Shown here piece by piece: positions 1-8,003 of a DNA stretch of 40,730 bases. The notes under the pieces were generated by a model. It worked only from the letters and a program-made list of their open reading frames with translations, did no database searches and was not told where the DNA came from. The stretch is from Cellulomonas sp. (GTDB lineage: Bacteria > Actinomycetota > Actinomycetes > Actinomycetales > Cellulomonadaceae). Numbering within the stretch: position 1 is the stretch's first letter; every line of letters begins with the position of its first letter. Both the position numbers and the translations under genes were made by a program. Location: contig NZ_JAGIBD010000029.1 in assembly GCF_017744555.1 (NCBI RefSeq), forward strand, positions 1-40,730, in the 5' to 3' direction.

Positions 1-110
1 ACAGCCGCAAGGCCTGCAACGTGATCTCCCCCGCCACCACCACCGCGGTCACCACCTACACCAACAACCTCGACACGACCGGCAAGGCGATCGTCGTCAA
101 GAACGGCTGA
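1..110 (+). CDS. C-terminal fragment of an unrecognised protein
   Basis: An open frame enters from the left edge (first full codon at base 3) and stops at TGA 108-110. It gives 35 residues rich in Thr, Asn and Val, ending in AIVVKNG. The Thr/Asn-rich beta-like composition would suit the end of a secreted or cell-surface domain, but this is a guess and I do not recognise the family. It converges on the RNA methyltransferase gene, leaving only 28 bases between the two stops. Confidence 0.5.
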   Translation, partial: SRKACNVISPATTTAVTTYTNNLDTTGKAIVVKNG

Positions 111-138
111 ACCGGCCGGGTGTCGGGCGGCCGCGCCG

Positions 139-828
139 TCAGGCCTCGCCCACCGCGTGCTGCCCGATCCAGGCGTGCATCGCGATCGCGGCGGCGGCAC
201 CGGCGTTGATCGAGCGCGTCGACCCGAACTGGGCGATGTGCAGCACGTCGACGGCCGACGCGCGTGCGGCGTCGGACAGGCCGACGGACTCCTGGCCGAA
301 CAGCAGCACGCACGAGCGGGGCAGCGGGTAGCCCTCGAGCGGGACGGAGCCGGGGAGGTTGTCGACGCCCAGCACCGGGATCGCCGCGCCGTCCGGTCCG
401 CCCGTGGCGGCCCAGGCGAGCAGGTCGTCGATCGTCGCGTGGTGGCGGACGTGCTGGTAGCGGTCCGTGACCATGGCGCCGCGGCGGTTCCAGCGGCGGC
501 GGCCGACGATGTGCACCTCGGCGGCGGCGAACGCGTTGGCGGTGCGGACGACCGACCCGATGTTGAGGTCGTGCGCCCAGTTCTCGACGGCCACGTGGAA
601 CGGGTGCCGGCGGGTGTCGAGGTCGGCGACGATCGCCTCGACCGTCCAGTACCGGTACCGGTCGACCACGTTGCGGCGGTCGCCGTGGGCCAGGAGCTCC
701 GGGTCGTAGCGGGGGTCGTCGGGCAGCGGACCCTGCCATGGGCCGACGCCGACCGCGTCGAGGTCGCGCGCCTGGTGCGTCGGCTCGTGCGGGCGTGCGT
801 CGGGGGTGTCGTCGTGCTCGGAGGCCAC
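139..828 (-). CDS. TrmH/SpoU-family RNA 2'-O-ribose methyltransferase
   Basis: This 229-residue SPOUT methyltransferase is predicted to transfer a methyl group from SAM to a ribose 2'-OH in tRNA or rRNA. All three SpoU motifs are visible: NIGSVVRTANAF (motif 1, with the Asn and Arg), VLLFGQESVGLS (motif 2) and STRSINAGAAAAIAMHAW (motif 3), which form the trefoil-knot SAM site. About 50 N-terminal residues, rich in Asp, His and Pro, precede the fold. The GTG start at 828 was chosen because a TACGGT -10-like box ends 7 bases upstream, implying a leaderless transcript; a GTG at 837 would add three residues. The target nucleotide cannot be told from sequence. The gene is probably unrelated to the sugar genes beside it. 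Confidence 0.88.
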   Translation of the reverse strand: MASEHDDTPDARPHEPTHQARDLDAVGVGPWQGPLPDDPRYDPELLAHGDRRNVVDRYRYWTVEAIVADLDTRRHPFHVAVENWAHDLNIGSVVRTANAFAAAEVHIVGRRRWNRRGAMVTDRYQHVRHHATIDDLLAWAATGGPDGAAIPVLGVDNLPGSVPLEGYPLPRSCVLLFGQESVGLSDAARASAVDVLHIAQFGSTRSINAGAAAAIAMHAWIGQHAVGEA

Positions 829-835
829 GCGCGTC

Positions 836-841
836 ACCGTA
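836..841 (-). promoter_or_regulatory. -10 box (TACGGT), leaderless promoter
   Basis: TACGGT on the minus strand lies 7 bases before the GTG at 828 of the RNA methyltransferase, with no Shine-Dalgarno sequence between them. It matches the TANNNT pattern of actinobacterial housekeeping promoters, so transcription would begin at or next to the start codon. Confidence 0.5.
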
Positions 842-896
842 GCCGCGCGGGCTGCGGTCGCGGTGCGTCCGTGGGCGAACCGGGTCGACCGACCCG

Positions 897-2438
897 TCAG
901 GAGGCCGTGGCCTCCAGCTCGACGACCGCCCACGAGAGTGCGGGCAGACGCACGGTGACGGTGCTCCCGTCGACGGTGACGCCGTCGAGAGCGCGAAGCC
1001 CGACGGTGTCCGGCCGGTCCTCGGTGTTGGACGAGAACCGGTCGCCGCCGTCGGGCGTGTCGAGGACCTCGGCCCGGGTGACCCGGCCGGCGGTCCAGCC
1101 GCGCAGGTCGACGGTCACGGTGGCGTCGTCGTCGAGGCCGCGGTGCGCGAGGAACAGCGCGACGCGGCCGTGCTCCTGCGACCACGTGGCCGACACGTCG
1201 ACGAGGTCGACGTCGCCGAACCGCGACGTGTCGTAGCGGTCGGACCGCACGACGGCCCGCAGGATCTCGCCGCGCGCGAGCTCGGCGGTCCGGGCGAACG
1301 GCCAGAAGATCGACTGCCGCCACGCCGGGCCGCCCTCCTCGGAGCGGATCGGTGCGATGACGTTGACGAGCTGCGCCTGGTTGGCGATCTTCACGCGGTC
1401 GCCGTGCCGCAGCAGCGAGTTGAGCAGGGTCCCGACGACGACGGCGTCGGTGACGTTGTACTCGTCCTCGATGATCCGCGGGTGCTCGCGCCAGATGTTG
1501 GCCCGTTCGATGACGTGCGGCTGGTCCTCGGTGTCCTTGCCGGTCTGGTACCAGACGTTCCACTCGTCGAACGAGAGGTGGATGCGCTTGGTGTGCTTGC
1601 CGGCGGCCCGGACGGCGTCGGCGGTGGCGACGACGGACTCGATGAAGTGGTCCATGTCGACGGCGGACGCGAGGAACGACGCGTGGTCGCCGTCGTGCTC
1701 CTGGTAGTAGGCGTGCAGGGACACGTAGTCGACCTGGTCATAGGTGTGCCGCAGCACGGTCTGCTCCCAGGACCCGAACGTCGGCATCTGCGAGCCCGAC
1801 GAGCCGCACGCGACGAGCTCGATGGTCGGGTCGACGAGCCGCATGGCCTTCGCGGCCTCGACGGCGAGGCGCCCGTACTCGTCGGCCGTCTTGGCGCCCA
1901 TCTGCCACGGGCCGTCCATCTCGTTGCCGAGGCACCACAGCTTGATGTCGAACGGCTCGTCGTGCCCGTTCTTGCGGCGCAGGTCGGACAGCTCGGTGCC
2001 GCCGGGGTGGTTGGCGTACTCGACGAGCGCACGGGCCTCGTCGACGCCGCGCGTGCCGAGGTTGACGGCCTCCATGACCTCGACGCCGGCCACGCGCGAC
2101 CAGTCCATGAACTCGTGCAGCCCGAAGGCGTTGGACTCGACCGTGTGCCACGCGCCGTCGAGCCGGCGCGGCCGCTCGGACCGCGGTCCGACGCCGTCCT
2201 CCCACCGGTACCCGGAGACGAAGTTGCCGCCGGGGTACCGGATGACGGTGGGGCCCAGCTCGCGGACGAGGTCGAGCACGTCGGTGCGGAACCCCCGGTC
2301 GTCCGCGGCGGCGTGCCCGGGCTCGTAGATGCCGGTGTAGACGCACCGACCCATGTGCTCGACGAACGAGCCGAAGATCCGGCGCGGTACCTCACCGGCG
2401 GTGAAGTCACGGTCGAGCGTCACGTGTGCGGTGGTCAT
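897..2438 (-). CDS. abfA: GH51 alpha-L-arabinofuranosidase
   Basis: This 513-residue enzyme has the usual length for intracellular GH51 arabinofuranosidases, which remove terminal alpha-L-arabinofuranosyl groups from arabinoxylan or arabinan oligosaccharides with retention. The N-terminal IFGSFVEHMGRCVYTGIYEP and IRYPGGNFVSGYRWEDGVGP stretches are typical. The acid/base is Glu173 in GNEMDG and the nucleophile is Glu292 in LSFDEWN. After the (beta/alpha)8 barrel comes a beta-sandwich tail from about residue 390. There is no signal peptide, so it acts in the cytoplasm on imported oligosaccharides. It is the last gene of the binding protein-permease-permease operon and starts 94 bases after the second permease. 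GAGGAG sits 10 bases before the ATG. Confidence 0.96.
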   Translation of the reverse strand: MTTAHVTLDRDFTAGEVPRRIFGSFVEHMGRCVYTGIYEPGHAAADDRGFRTDVLDLVRELGPTVIRYPGGNFVSGYRWEDGVGPRSERPRRLDGAWHTVESNAFGLHEFMDWSRVAGVEVMEAVNLGTRGVDEARALVEYANHPGGTELSDLRRKNGHDEPFDIKLWCLGNEMDGPWQMGAKTADEYGRLAVEAAKAMRLVDPTIELVACGSSGSQMPTFGSWEQTVLRHTYDQVDYVSLHAYYQEHDGDHASFLASAVDMDHFIESVVATADAVRAAGKHTKRIHLSFDEWNVWYQTGKDTEDQPHVIERANIWREHPRIIEDEYNVTDAVVVGTLLNSLLRHGDRVKIANQAQLVNVIAPIRSEEGGPAWRQSIFWPFARTAELARGEILRAVVRSDRYDTSRFGDVDLVDVSATWSQEHGRVALFLAHRGLDDDATVTVDLRGWTAGRVTRAEVLDTPDGGDRFSSNTEDRPDTVGLRALDGVTVDGSTVTVRLPALSWAVVELEATAS

Positions 2439-2442
2439 GAGA

Positions 2443-2456
2443 CTGAGGCTCCTCAG
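2443..2456 (-). promoter_or_regulatory. Ribosome-binding site of the GH51 gene inside a palindrome
   Basis: The GAGGAG ribosome-binding site of the GH51 gene lies across a 14-base inverted repeat with arms CTGAGG and CCTCAG and only 2 bases between them. Local pairing could partly mask the site, or this could be chance in GC-rich DNA. Confidence 0.35.
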
Positions 2457-2532
2457 GTCGGGAGGTGGAACGGGTCGAGCCCGGGGCGAACTTATCGGCT
2501 GAAGAAATCGTGGTCCGGGATCTTCGGCCTGC

Positions 2533-3456
2533 TCACTGACCGCCGAAGCCGGTCGTGGAGAACCCGCGGATGATCTGCCGCTGGAAGAACAGGAAGACCA
2601 CGATGAGCGGCAGCGCCGCGAGCACCGCGGACGCCATCGTCTGGGCGTACTGCAGGCCGTAGGCGCTCTTCACGGTCTGCAGGCCGACGGGCAGGGTCAT
2701 CAGCGACGCGTCGCTGGTGATGATGAACGGCCACAGGAAGTTGTTCCACGCCAGGACGAAGACGAAGATCCCGACGGCGGCGAGGATCGGCCGGGACAGC
2801 GGCAGCACGACCGACCAGAACACCCGCACCCGACCGGCGCCGTCGATGCGGGCCGCGTCCTCGAGCTCGACGGGCACCTGCTGGAAGAACTTCATGAGCA
2901 CGAACACCATGGCGGGGTGCACGAGCTGGGGCAGGATGATCGCCCAGTAGGTGTCCACGAGGTTGAGGTTCAGCATCTCGTAGAACAGCGGCACGATCAG
3001 CACGGGCGGCGGCACGATGATCGACGCGACGATCAGCAGGAACAGCCACCGCCGGCCCCGGAAGTCGATCCGCGCGAGGGCGTAGGCCGCGAGCGACGAC
3101 ACGACGAGCGTGATGGCCGTGATCGCCGTGGCGGTGACGAGGCTGTTCCACGTCCACAGCGGGATGTTCCCCTCCCGCAGCACGCTCGTGTAGGCGTCGG
3201 TGGTGAACCCGTCGGACGGCAGCCAGGAGACGGGGGTCGCGGCGGCCGAGGTCTCCGACTTGAACGACGTGACGACCGCCCACAGGAACGGGAGCAGCCA
3301 GGCGACGGCCATGACGACCAGAGCGAGGATCGCCACGATGCGGCCGACGCTCCAGAAGCGTTCACCGGTCCGCAGATTCGCGGCCCGCGCGAAGTAGCCC
3401 CGCGTGTAGCCGGGCCGGTAGGCGGCGTTGGGCTGGGGCGCGACGCTCGTGGTCAT
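2533..3456 (-). CDS. Carbohydrate ABC transporter permease (MalG/CUT1 type)
   Basis: This 307-residue inner-membrane subunit of a CUT1 sugar importer has about six membrane segments. The first runs from about residue 40 (VGRIVAILALVVMAVAWLLPF). The EAA loop that contacts the ATPase is VELEDAARIDGAGRVRVFWSVVLPL. Its ATG overlaps the stop of the upstream permease in ATGA (3453-3456), showing translational coupling. The C-terminal IIRGFSTTGFGGQ resembles the MalG ending. No ATPase gene is nearby. The substrate is inferred from the operon (GH51) to be an arabinose-containing oligosaccharide. Confidence 0.94.
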   Translation of the reverse strand: MTTSVAPQPNAAYRPGYTRGYFARAANLRTGERFWSVGRIVAILALVVMAVAWLLPFLWAVVTSFKSETSAAATPVSWLPSDGFTTDAYTSVLREGNIPLWTWNSLVTATAITAITLVVSSLAAYALARIDFRGRRWLFLLIVASIIVPPPVLIVPLFYEMLNLNLVDTYWAIILPQLVHPAMVFVLMKFFQQVPVELEDAARIDGAGRVRVFWSVVLPLSRPILAAVGIFVFVLAWNNFLWPFIITSDASLMTLPVGLQTVKSAYGLQYAQTMASAVLAALPLIVVFLFFQRQIIRGFSTTGFGGQ

Positions 3457-4400
3457 GACTGGCTCCTCCGCGTGAACTGGAACTGCACCAGCGACACGAC
3501 GACGAGGACCGCGAAGAAGATGTAGGCGATCGACGACGCGTAGCCGAACCGGTACCCCGTGAACCCGGTCTCGAAGATGTACTGCACGACGGGTCGCGTG
3601 ACGCCGCCGGGACCACCCTGGGTCATGACGTAGATCTGGTCGAACACCTTGAGCGACGCGAGGACCTGCAGGATCACGATGAGCACGGTCGTCGGGCCGA
3701 GCTGCGGGATCGTGATCGACCAGATCTGGCGCCACCGGCCCGCGCCGTCGAGCGCGGAGGCCTCGTACTGCTGCTCGGGGATGTTCTGCAGGGCCGTCAG
3801 GTAGAGCAGGAAGTTGAACCCGACCGTCCACCACAGGGTCTCGACGACGACGGCGATCATGGCCCAGGTCGGGTCCTGCAACCAGGCCTGCCCCTCGATG
3901 CCGACGGCGCCGAGCAGGTAGTTCACGAGGCCGAGCTGCGGGTTGTACATCCAGATCCAGAACTGCGCGGCGACGGTCGACGCCATGAGGAACGGCATGA
4001 AGAACGACAGCCGCCACAGCCACTGGCCGGGCAGCCCCTGGAACACGAGCAGGGCCATGACCAGGGCGACGAGCACGAGCGGGATCGTCGACAGCAGCGT
4101 GAACCAGGCGGTGTTGAGCATCGACCGCCACATGATCGGGTCCTTGAGGGCCTCGACGTAGTTGTCGAACCCGAGGAAGGCACCGCCGGCGCCCGTGATG
4201 CTCTCGCCGGTGAAGCTGAGGTAGAAGCCGTGGATCAGGGGCCACAGCAGGAACATCGCGAAGACGATGACGAACGGTGCGACGAACAGCCAGCCGACCT
4301 GCGTGTTGCGGGACCGTTGCGTGCGGGTGCGGGGCTGGTCGGACGCCGACGTGCGGGCGCGGGTGGCGCCGGCGCCGACGTCGAGGGCTGCAGAGGACAC
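3453..4400 (-). CDS. Carbohydrate ABC transporter permease (MalF/CUT1 type)
   Basis: This 315-residue membrane subunit pairs with the 2533-3456 permease. A charged, Arg/Thr/Ser-rich cytoplasmic tail of about 35 residues precedes the first membrane segment (VGWLFVAPFVIVFAMFLLWP). The EAA loop is QYEASALDGAGRWRQIWSITIPQL. The start is GTG at 4400, with GAAGGAG 7 bases upstream. It follows the binding protein by 31 bases and overlaps the next permease by 4 bases. Composition matches the neighbours. Sugar specificity cannot be read from the permease itself. Confidence 0.94.
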   Translation of the reverse strand: MSSAALDVGAGATRARTSASDQPRTRTQRSRNTQVGWLFVAPFVIVFAMFLLWPLIHGFYLSFTGESITGAGGAFLGFDNYVEALKDPIMWRSMLNTAWFTLLSTIPLVLVALVMALLVFQGLPGQWLWRLSFFMPFLMASTVAAQFWIWMYNPQLGLVNYLLGAVGIEGQAWLQDPTWAMIAVVVETLWWTVGFNFLLYLTALQNIPEQQYEASALDGAGRWRQIWSITIPQLGPTTVLIVILQVLASLKVFDQIYVMTQGGPGGVTRPVVQYIFETGFTGYRFGYASSIAYIFFAVLVVVSLVQFQFTRRSQS

Positions 4401-4431
4401 GATCGGACTCCTTCGTCGATCGGGGTGACGG

Positions 4432-5799
4432 TCAGACCGGGTTGGGCTTGGCGAGCTGCACGTTCACCCGACGGACGAAGGCGGCGAAGCCCTTGGCGGC
4501 GTCGTCGCCCTGCAGGTAGACGTTCTGCACGGTCTCCAGGAAGTAGTTCTGGAAGTCGCTGCCGGACCCGGTGAACCACGCCTCCGGGTCGTAGTTGAGG
4601 ATCTCGGCGGCCGGCGCGTAGTGCGCCTGCGGCAGGAGCGCCTGGTACTCCGGGCTCTGGATGACGGGCTGGAACGCCGGGATGTGACCGGCCTCGGCCC
4701 AGTCGAGCGACTGGTGCAGCAGGTCGCTCACGAACTGGTACGTGGCCTTGCGCGTGACCGGGTCCGGGCTGGACTGGTGCGGCAGCGTGAACGCGTGCGA
4801 GTCGGCGTACGCCGCGGGCGTGCCGTACAGCGTCGGGATGGGCTGGGCGTCGAACGGGATGCCGGCCTTCTTGGCCGTCGGGAGCTCCCAGACGCCCGTG
4901 AGGAACATGCCGCTCTCCCCCGACATGAACTCGGACACCGCGGTGCCGTAGTCGCCGTTCGGGGTGCAGATCGTGCCGTCGAGCAGCTGCTGGATGAACT
5001 GGAGCGACTCGACCGCCGCGTCCTCGTCGACCTTCGCGACGGTGCCCGAGAGGTCGAAGTCGGCGCCGTGCTGCTTGTACAGCGTGTAGAACAGCCGCCA
5101 CATCTGGGCGCCGTCGCCCAGGTACCCGTACGACAGGCCGTGCTTGCCGGTGACGCCCTGCATCGCGCGGGCGACCTCGAGGAACTGGTCGGGACTGCTG
5201 ATCGGCGCGAGCTGCCCGTCGGGCCCCAGCACGCCGGCCTTCGACGCGACGTCGGTGTTGTACATGAGGATGAACGGGTGCGAGTCGAGCGCGAGGGAGT
5301 ACTGCGTCCCGTTCAGGCCGCCCTTCGCCCACACGCGGTCGAGGAAGTCGGCCTTCGCGACGTCGACCTCGGCCAGCATGTCGAGGTCCCACGGGTCGAG
5401 CAGGCCGCCCGGGGCGTAGCCGGCGACGCGTGAGGCGTGCATGATCGCGACGTCGGGCGCCCGTCCGCCGACGCTCGCCATCGCGAGCTTCGTGTAGTAC
5501 GGCGCACCCCACGCGAGCACGGTCTGGGTGGCGTGGTAGCCGTCGTGCTCGCCGTTGACCTTCCCGACGAGGTTGGCCATGTTGATGCCGTCGCCGCCGC
5601 TGAGCAGGTGCCAGAAGCTGAGCTCGGGGACGCCCGACGCGGACGCGCTGGAGGGCGCGCAGCCGGCGAGGCTGCCCAGCACGGCACCCCCTCCGAGGGC
5701 GGCGAGCGAGCCGAGCAGCATCTGCCGGCGGCTGAGCTCCACGTTCGCGGCGCGGGCGACCAGGTCCTGGGGACCGGGTGGTGCGTGGTGCGTTCTCAT
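4432..5799 (-). CDS. Sugar-binding lipoprotein of a CUT1 ABC importer
   Basis: This 455-residue extracellular solute-binding protein (family 1) delivers its sugar to the two downstream permeases. The N-terminus has a twin-arginine-like stretch SRRQMLLGSLAALGGGAV (residues 23-40) followed by the lipobox LAGC, with lipidation expected at Cys47, so it is probably a Tat-exported lipoprotein. Motifs such as PELSFWHLLSGGDG and later GMFLTGVWELP are usual in this family. GAAGGAG lies 7 bases before the ATG at 5799. It is the first gene of the operon ending in GH51, so an arabinosylated oligosaccharide is the inferred ligand. Two LacI-type operators precede it. Confidence 0.94.
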   Translation of the reverse strand: MRTHHAPPGPQDLVARAANVELSRRQMLLGSLAALGGGAVLGSLAGCAPSSASASGVPELSFWHLLSGGDGINMANLVGKVNGEHDGYHATQTVLAWGAPYYTKLAMASVGGRAPDVAIMHASRVAGYAPGGLLDPWDLDMLAEVDVAKADFLDRVWAKGGLNGTQYSLALDSHPFILMYNTDVASKAGVLGPDGQLAPISSPDQFLEVARAMQGVTGKHGLSYGYLGDGAQMWRLFYTLYKQHGADFDLSGTVAKVDEDAAVESLQFIQQLLDGTICTPNGDYGTAVSEFMSGESGMFLTGVWELPTAKKAGIPFDAQPIPTLYGTPAAYADSHAFTLPHQSSPDPVTRKATYQFVSDLLHQSLDWAEAGHIPAFQPVIQSPEYQALLPQAHYAPAAEILNYDPEAWFTGSGSDFQNYFLETVQNVYLQGDDAAKGFAAFVRRVNVQLAKPNPV

Positions 5800-5828
5800 G
5801 CCGTCACTCCTTCGTGAGACACACGCGG

Positions 5829-5930
5829 TTACATCGTTGTACCCCGAGAAGGGATCGAGCGCTCCCGGAGGCCGTGAGGCCTGGAGTGCTCGACGTGACC
5901 GATCATTACATCGTTGGAACGGGTGGGCAA
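5829..5930 (-). promoter_or_regulatory. Promoter and twin LacI-type operators of the binding-protein/GH51 operon
   Basis: On the minus strand a candidate -35 TTGCCC (5925-5930) and -10 AATGAT (5902-5907) are separated by 17 bases. Two operators share an 11-base core, TTACATCGTTG on the plus strand, at 5829-5839 and 5906-5916, 77 bases apart. The first forms a near-palindrome TACATCGTTGTA with a central CG (5830-5841). The second lies in the -35/-10 spacer; the first lies about 55-65 bases downstream of the expected transcription start. A third palindrome, GAGCGCTC (5857-5864), lies between them. The likely repressor is the LacI protein at 6024-7049. Confidence 0.6.
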
Positions 5931-6023
5931 GAGGCGAATTCCGGGAGAGAACGGACGGCGGTGGGCGCCCTGGCCCGGCCCTCGCGCGGGACGGGTCGCC
6001 GTGCCGCGCGGACCCCGGCGCGG

Positions 6024-7049
6024 TCAGGCCTCGACGGCCGCGGTGCTCTCCCGCGCGACCACGTGGTGCGGCACCATGACGCGCCGCGGCGCGCGCCCCG
6101 GCTCGGCGATCCGCTCGGCGAGCAGCTCCAGCGTCGTCACCACGAGCTGCCGCAGGTCGAAGGCGACAGTCGTGAGCGGCGGCACGGCGTAGCGGCTGGC
6201 CACGACGTCGTCGAACCCGGCCACGGCGATATCGTCGGGCACCCGCAGGCCCCGCTTCCAGAGCACGCTGACCGCACCGACCGCCATCGAGTCGGTGAAG
6301 CAGAAGAACGCGTCGGGCGGCTCGTGCGCGTCGAGGAACGCGCGGACGCCGTCGACCGCGGCCTCGGTGGTCCACCGCGGCACGGTGATCTCCAGCGACG
6401 GGTCGAGCGGCACACCGGCCGCCTCGAGCGCCTGGCGGTACCCCTCGGTGCGCTGCCGGGCCGCCGCGGTCTCGATCGCTCCCGGCGCACCGACGACCGC
6501 GATCCGCCGTCGCCCGGTCGCGAGCAGGTGCTCCGTCATGTGCCGGGCACCCAGCACGCTGTCGACGCCCACCTGGTCGGTGCGTCCTTGGACGACCTCG
6601 CCGATGAGGACGGTCGGCGGCAGCGGCCCGCGCGCGAGGCCCACCTCGTCGTTGATGACGGAGTCCTCGAGCGACACCGGGTTGAGCACCAGCCCGTCGA
6701 CGAGCTGCGACCGGGCGCGCGACAGCAGGTCACGCTCACGACGCGGCTCGGCGGCCGTCTCCTCGATCTGCACGCCCCAGCCGCGCGCATGCCCCTCCTC
6801 GACGAAGTGGTGCGCGAGCTCGGCCGAGTACGCGGTCGACAGGTCGGGCAGCGCGAGCGCGATCAGCCCGTACCGGCCGTTGCGCAGGCCGCGCGCGCCG
6901 AGGTTCGGCACGTAGTCGAGCTCGGCGAGGGCCTCCTCGACGCGGGCGCGCGTCTCGGGCCGCACGAACACCGTGCCGTTGATGACGTTCGAGACGGTCT
7001 TCGGGGACACCCCGGCGCGCGCCGCCACGTCCTTCACGGTGGACCGCAC
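6024..7049 (-). CDS. LacI-family transcriptional regulator
   Basis: This 341-residue protein has an N-terminal LacI helix-turn-helix (TVKDVAARAGVSPKTVSNVINGT, about residues 4-26), a hinge, and a periplasmic-binding-protein-like sugar domain. The latter has LIALALPDLSTAYSAELA, FFCFTDSMAVGAVSVLWKRG and DIAVAGFDDVVASRYAVPPLTTV. The GTG start at 7049 was chosen because AGGAGG lies 4 bases before it and the HTH begins at once. It sits upstream of the binding-protein/GH51 operon on the same strand, 224 bases away. That gap holds twin CG-centred operators, so it most likely represses that operon and is relieved by an imported sugar. The ligand is unknown. Confidence 0.93.
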   Translation of the reverse strand: MRSTVKDVAARAGVSPKTVSNVINGTVFVRPETRARVEEALAELDYVPNLGARGLRNGRYGLIALALPDLSTAYSAELAHHFVEEGHARGWGVQIEETAAEPRRERDLLSRARSQLVDGLVLNPVSLEDSVINDEVGLARGPLPPTVLIGEVVQGRTDQVGVDSVLGARHMTEHLLATGRRRIAVVGAPGAIETAAARQRTEGYRQALEAAGVPLDPSLEITVPRWTTEAAVDGVRAFLDAHEPPDAFFCFTDSMAVGAVSVLWKRGLRVPDDIAVAGFDDVVASRYAVPPLTTVAFDLRQLVVTTLELLAERIAEPGRAPRRVMVPHHVVARESTAAVEA

Positions 7050-7207
7050 CGCACCTCCTGCCACGAACCCGCCAACGAACCGGCACCGGCCGACGTTCCT
7101 GCGCACACGGACGGCCCATTCTCCACGCCGCCCGCCGCGCACCCCCGACCCACAGGCCGCGCACACCCTGGTCACACGCTCGCACGTGTCGGCCACAGAC
7201 CGCACCG

Positions 7208-7213
7208 TAGGCT
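7208..7213 (+). promoter_or_regulatory. -10 box (TAGGCT), leaderless promoter
   Basis: TAGGCT ends 7 bases before the ATG of the DedA gene and there is no ribosome-binding site, so a leaderless mRNA is expected. Confidence 0.5.
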
Positions 7214-7220
7214 GGACCGC

Positions 7221-8003
7221 ATGCTCACGACGACGGCCCTCGCGGCCGCCCTGCCCGCCGTCCACGCGGGCGCGCCCGTGCACACGCTCATGCCCGACTT
7301 CCTCGACGCGCAGCACCTCATCGACTCGTTCGGGACGGCCGCGCTCGTCGGCATCCTCGCGGTGATCTTCGTCGAGGTCGGGCTGCTGTTCCCGATCCTG
7401 CCGGGCGACTCGATGCTGTTCACGGCCGGGGCGCTCGTCGCGCAGGACTCGCTGGACATCCCGATCGGCATCTGGCCGCTGTCGCTGCTGCTGATCGTCA
7501 CGGCGTTCGCGGGCACGCAGTGCGGCTACTGGATCGGCCGGACCCTCGGCCCGAAGGTCTTCAACAAGCCGGACTCGCGGTTCTTCAAGCAGAAGTACAT
7601 CGACCAGACGTACGCCTACTTCGACCGTTACGGCGGCCGGACGCTGATCGTCGCGCAGTTCATCCCGTTCGTGCGCACGTACGCGTCGGTCGCCGCCGGC
7701 GTCGGGCGGATGCCGTACAAGCACTTCGTGAAGTTCAACCTCATCGGCGTCGTCCTGTGGGCGGGCGGCGTCACGTGGCTCGGCTACGGGCTCGGGAACA
7801 TCACGTTCATCAAGGAGAACATCGAGGCGCTCCTCGTCCTCGTCGTCTTCGCGTCCGTCCTGCCGGTGCTCGTCGAGCTGTGGCGCAAGCGCCGCAAGGA
7901 ACGCGCTGCGGCCGCTGCCGGGGTTCCGGTCACGGAGCGCGACGAGCGGTACGACGAGCAGGCCGAGCGCGACGCCGTCGAGCGCAAGGCGTTCGGCGCG
8001 TGA
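7221..8003 (+). CDS. DedA-family (SNARE-associated) membrane protein
   Basis: This 260-residue integral membrane protein has the DedA hallmarks: VGLLFPILPGDSMLFTAGALVAQ, GYWIGRTLG and the re-entrant loop FIPFVRTYASVAAGVGRMPYKHFV. In other bacteria DedA proteins are linked to undecaprenyl-phosphate or phospholipid flipping and membrane potential; the role here is not shown. It is longer than the minimal family because of a charged tail (from about residue 220) rich in Arg, Glu and Ala. Its stop overlaps the GTG of the HAD gene, so the two are translationally coupled. The start is ATG 7221 beneath a close -10 box. Confidence 0.92.
   Translation: MLTTTALAAALPAVHAGAPVHTLMPDFLDAQHLIDSFGTAALVGILAVIFVEVGLLFPILPGDSMLFTAGALVAQDSLDIPIGIWPLSLLLIVTAFAGTQCGYWIGRTLGPKVFNKPDSRFFKQKYIDQTYAYFDRYGGRTLIVAQFIPFVRTYASVAAGVGRMPYKHFVKFNLIGVVLWAGGVTWLGYGLGNITFIKENIEALLVLVVFASVLPVLVELWRKRRKERAAAAAGVPVTERDERYDEQAERDAVERKAFGA

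Noticed and set aside
5778..7220. A plus-strand open frame hundreds of codons long leading into the DedA gene
   Set aside because: It is antisense to the LacI gene and crosses its operators; its protein is Arg/His/Val-rich without domains. Only the part from ATG 7221 is real.
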